DNA from: an uncultured Arthrobacter sp.
GTDB taxonomy: Bacteria; Actinomycetota; Actinomycetes; Actinomycetales; Micrococcaceae
Direction: 5' to 3'
Length of the DNA: 23,607 nt
Assembly (NCBI GenBank): GCA_937873245.1
Contig: CALMVY010000111.1
Span: 1-23,607, forward strand
How positions within the stretch are numbered: position 1 is the stretch's first letter; every line of letters starts with the position of its first letter. Below, in pieces: positions 21,596 to 23,607 of the stretch. The notes beneath the pieces were generated by a model that had not been told where the DNA came from, ran no database searches, and saw only the letters and a list, made by a program, of their open reading frames with translations. The position numbers and the translations under genes were made by a program.

Positions 21596-23527
21596 GTGCC
21601 AATAGAAGGTGTGAGCTGGAATAATAACATGTACTTATATGCCTCCAATGCCGGGATGGTCAATACAGTGTTGGCTAAATCAACTGACAACGGTTTCACT
21701 TTTACCAAGTTGTACGATTTTTCCAATTCAAAATTTATCAATGTCAATGTTATAAAGATTAAATCTACTGCCGCCTACCCCGAACCATTAAATACAGATA
21801 TCCAGGTCATGTTGGGCTCCGGGCAATACAGGGCAAGCAATGTTTTTCTGGCCTACCAGCGGGGAGACCAGATCGAACAAAGGAATGTTAAGTTTTTTAA
21901 AGGTTTAGTGAATGGAAATCCAACCTGGTCCGCCAATGAAGCAGACGCAGTACCACTTTTCAATCAGCCGTGTGTCGGAGAGTTGTCTGTCTCGTATAAC
22001 AACTTTATCAAAAAATGGATACTGCTTTATAATTGCGGATCACCCAGGGGCATAAACTGCAGAACGGCAGATCAGCCCTGGGGGCCCTGGTCAGATCCTT
22101 TTGTAATTTTTGACCCTGCCGAAACTGTTGATAAGGGCTACTGTTATTTTATGCATACCAGTTGGGACGTAAAAAATTGCGATAACGTACACGATACTGG
22201 CCGCGAGCGCGAATGGGGCGGGGAGTATGGGCCCTATCAATTCGAAGATTTGGCAACCGGAAGTGGCTTGGAAACAACCATTTATTATACATTATCTACA
22301 TGGAATCCTTATACAACAGTGCTGATGAAAAGCACACTTCGTAAAAAGGAGCCCATAAAACCAGGTGTATACCGCGTTATGGTCAGGCATTCAAACAAAG
22401 CAATGGATAACAGTGGTTTTCCCGGAAGCGGAGTAAGAAATATTGTTCAGTTTGATTGGCTTGATAATGTTTATCAAAAATGGCAGTTTGACCTGGTTGA
22501 TAACGGTTATTACAAGATCACCTCAATTCATAGCGGGGAAGTGCTGGATCTGGCTGGGTGCAGCAACGCTAATGGTGCTGCTATTCAGCAGTGGCCTTCG
22601 GTGAACAATGATTGTCAGAAATGGCGCATTGAAGATCTTGGCGGAGGCTACTACCGGTTTATCTCTAAAGCGAGCGGCAAAGTAATTGAAGTGAACGGCT
22701 CTTCTGCGAATGGCGGCCGGGTACAGCAATGGGACTGGAACGGACAGCCCTGGCAGCAGTGGCGGATAGAGCCTGCGATAACCTCAGGCCTGTACAGCGT
22801 TACTGCTAAACACAGTAATAAAGTGTTGGATAACGGTGGGTTTCCGGGTAGTGGAAACCGCAATGTAGTTCAATGGGAATGGTACAATAACCCGATTCAA
22901 CATTGGCAATTCGATCCTGTAGGCAATGGATATTACAGAATTACTTCAAGACAAAGTAGCGAAGTATTGGACTTGGCAGGATGTGGCATCGCTAACGGAA
23001 CAAACATTCAGCAATGGCCCTGGTCAGATAACGATTGTCAGAAGTGGCGCCTCGAATATTTAGACGGAGGTTACTTCCGGATTGTTTCAAAGGCGACTGG
23101 AAAAGTTGTGGAAGTAAACGGCTCTCCTGATAACGGGGGGAATGTACAGCAGTGGGAGTGGAACGGTTACGATTGGCAGCGATGGAAACTAGATCGTTTA
23201 AATTCCGATGGAACATTCGCGCGCGAACGCACTTTGAATGAAATCACTGAGGCCGAAACTATCGAAGAATCGGGTTTGAAGTTGTATCCCATCCCGGCAG
23301 TTAAAAATTTTGTTGTAGAGTTTGTGAATAAAAATACCGGAGCAGGGAGTATCGAATTACATGACCCTCAAAGCAAAGAAGTAAGTAGGAGTGAAATATC
23401 AGTCACGGAAGGAATTAATGCTCATGAGGTTATTACCAGCGGTCTGCCGCCCGGGGTATATTTTGTAAAAATCAGACTACCCGGTAAAGCCGGAGCCATA
23501 AGAAAAAAAATATTGATAACAAATTAG
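21596..23527 (+). CDS. Secreted DUF4185-like / tandem ricin-lectin protein with T9SS sorting domain, N-terminus missing
   Basis: 643 residues from GTG 21596, but the frame is open and protein-like from about 21,470 with no start codon context or signal peptide, so the true N-terminus is missing. Residues about 1-250 resemble DUF4185 (VPIEGVSWNNNMYLYAS, DQPWGPWSDPFVIFDP, GGEYGPYQFEDLATG, YYTLSTWNPYTTVLMKS), a beta-propeller-like domain of sialidase-type proteins. Residues about 257-538 are two ricin-B-type (RICIN) carbohydrate-binding domains with many QxW motifs (QQW, QKW). Residues about 568-643 (LKLYPIPAVKNFVVEF ... LPPGVYFVKI) are a type A T9SS sorting domain, unique to Bacteroidota. It would be exported and displayed or released, probably binding or cleaving a glycan. 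Base composition is much lower in GC than 1-17,700. Confidence 0.88.
   Translation: MPIEGVSWNNNMYLYASNAGMVNTVLAKSTDNGFTFTKLYDFSNSKFINVNVIKIKSTAAYPEPLNTDIQVMLGSGQYRASNVFLAYQRGDQIEQRNVKFFKGLVNGNPTWSANEADAVPLFNQPCVGELSVSYNNFIKKWILLYNCGSPRGINCRTADQPWGPWSDPFVIFDPAETVDKGYCYFMHTSWDVKNCDNVHDTGREREWGGEYGPYQFEDLATGSGLETTIYYTLSTWNPYTTVLMKSTLRKKEPIKPGVYRVMVRHSNKAMDNSGFPGSGVRNIVQFDWLDNVYQKWQFDLVDNGYYKITSIHSGEVLDLAGCSNANGAAIQQWPSVNNDCQKWRIEDLGGGYYRFISKASGKVIEVNGSSANGGRVQQWDWNGQPWQQWRIEPAITSGLYSVTAKHSNKVLDNGGFPGSGNRNVVQWEWYNNPIQHWQFDPVGNGYYRITSRQSSEVLDLAGCGIANGTNIQQWPWSDNDCQKWRLEYLDGGYFRIVSKATGKVVEVNGSPDNGGNVQQWEWNGYDWQRWKLDRLNSDGTFARERTLNEITEAETIEESGLKLYPIPAVKNFVVEFVNKNTGAGSIELHDPQSKEVSRSEISVTEGINAHEVITSGLPPGVYFVKIRLPGKAGAIRKKILITN
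22364..23209 (+). repeat. Tandem 423-bp duplication encoding two RICIN domains
   Basis: Copy 1 (22364-22786) starts GVYRVMVRHSNKAMDN, copy 2 (22787-23209) starts GLYSVTAKHSNKVLDN. Each is 141 codons, and landmark codons (for example the Trp of QQWRIE at 22760 and QRWKLD at 23183) are exactly 423 bases apart, so there is no indel between copies. Protein identity is high (FPGSG, EVLDLAGC, NDCQKWR, VEVNGS shared) while DNA has diverged. Confidence 0.88.
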
Positions 23528-23577
23528 CCTGCGCAGCACACCGAAACAGCTTGCAGCTTTTAAAATATCTACACGAA

Positions 23578-23607
23578 ATGGCTACTAAAAAACGTTCCGC
23601 TAAAGGG
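23578..23607 (+). CDS. Start of a possible gene at the window edge
   Basis: ATG 23578 opens MATKKRSAKG and runs off the right edge after ten codons. The Lys/Arg-rich start is protein-like, but with ten codons no family can be named. It lies 50 bases after the T9SS gene stop, with only a weak GA-rich ribosome site. Confidence 0.3.
   Translation, partial: MATKKRSAKG

Overview
The window is a mosaic. Positions 1 to about 17,705 read as one continuous chromosome segment of a high-GC actinobacterium of the Micrococcaceae (Arthrobacter/Pseudarthrobacter-like). The evidence is strong G/C preference at third codon positions, long antisense shadow ORFs, ANTAR and MgtC proteins, adjacent cystathionine beta-synthase and gamma-synthase genes, and many start codons that follow a TANNNT -10 box by only 6-8 bases (leaderless genes). 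The genus-level call is from memory of protein families, not from a search.

Layout of the actinobacterial part: an ArsR-type regulator with an SRPBCC protein (minus strand, cut by the left edge) and a clear promoter/operator; small proteins (788-1964); a VOC protein; a DUF1059 protein overlapping an EAL phosphodiesterase; DUF1810 and ANTAR proteins; MgtC; a gene of unknown function split by a frameshift; two GNAT acetyltransferases, a second VOC protein, an S51-type peptidase and a hotdog thioesterase; an ABC-2 exporter (ATPase plus permease); thioredoxin; a monooxygenase-type small protein; an acyl-CoA synthetase; an AlkA-like DNA glycosylase; a third VOC protein; and the reverse transsulfuration pair (cystathionine beta-synthase and gamma-synthase/lyase).

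At about 17,705, inside the cystathionine gamma-synthase gene and exactly at its conserved DNTFATP motif, codon use and protein subfamily change abruptly while the frame stays open. The gene ends at 18,303. It is followed by a well-formed integron attC site (18,426-18,485) and then by AT-richer DNA with a B3/B4-domain gene and a PaiB-like flavin-binding gene, which together look like an integron gene cassette. A complete IS element (20,013-21,133) with inverted repeats and a 6-bp target duplication follows. Next come an intrinsic terminator and a small phage-like gene pair. The right end is a Bacteroidota-type secreted protein (DUF4185-like domain, two ricin-type lectin domains duplicated at exactly 423 bp, and a type IX secretion sorting domain), joined out of frame to the preceding DNA near 21,440-21,480.

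The simplest reading is a chimeric metagenomic contig: an actinobacterial chromosome joined at short conserved or repeated sequences to at least two or three other genomes. The IS target duplication argues that 18,486-21,430 is one genuine piece. I did not find a convincing new multi-gene system. The most interesting real biology is the attC-associated B3/B4 plus PaiB cassette, the widespread leaderless promoters, the operator covering the ArsR start codon, and the duplicated lectin in the T9SS protein.
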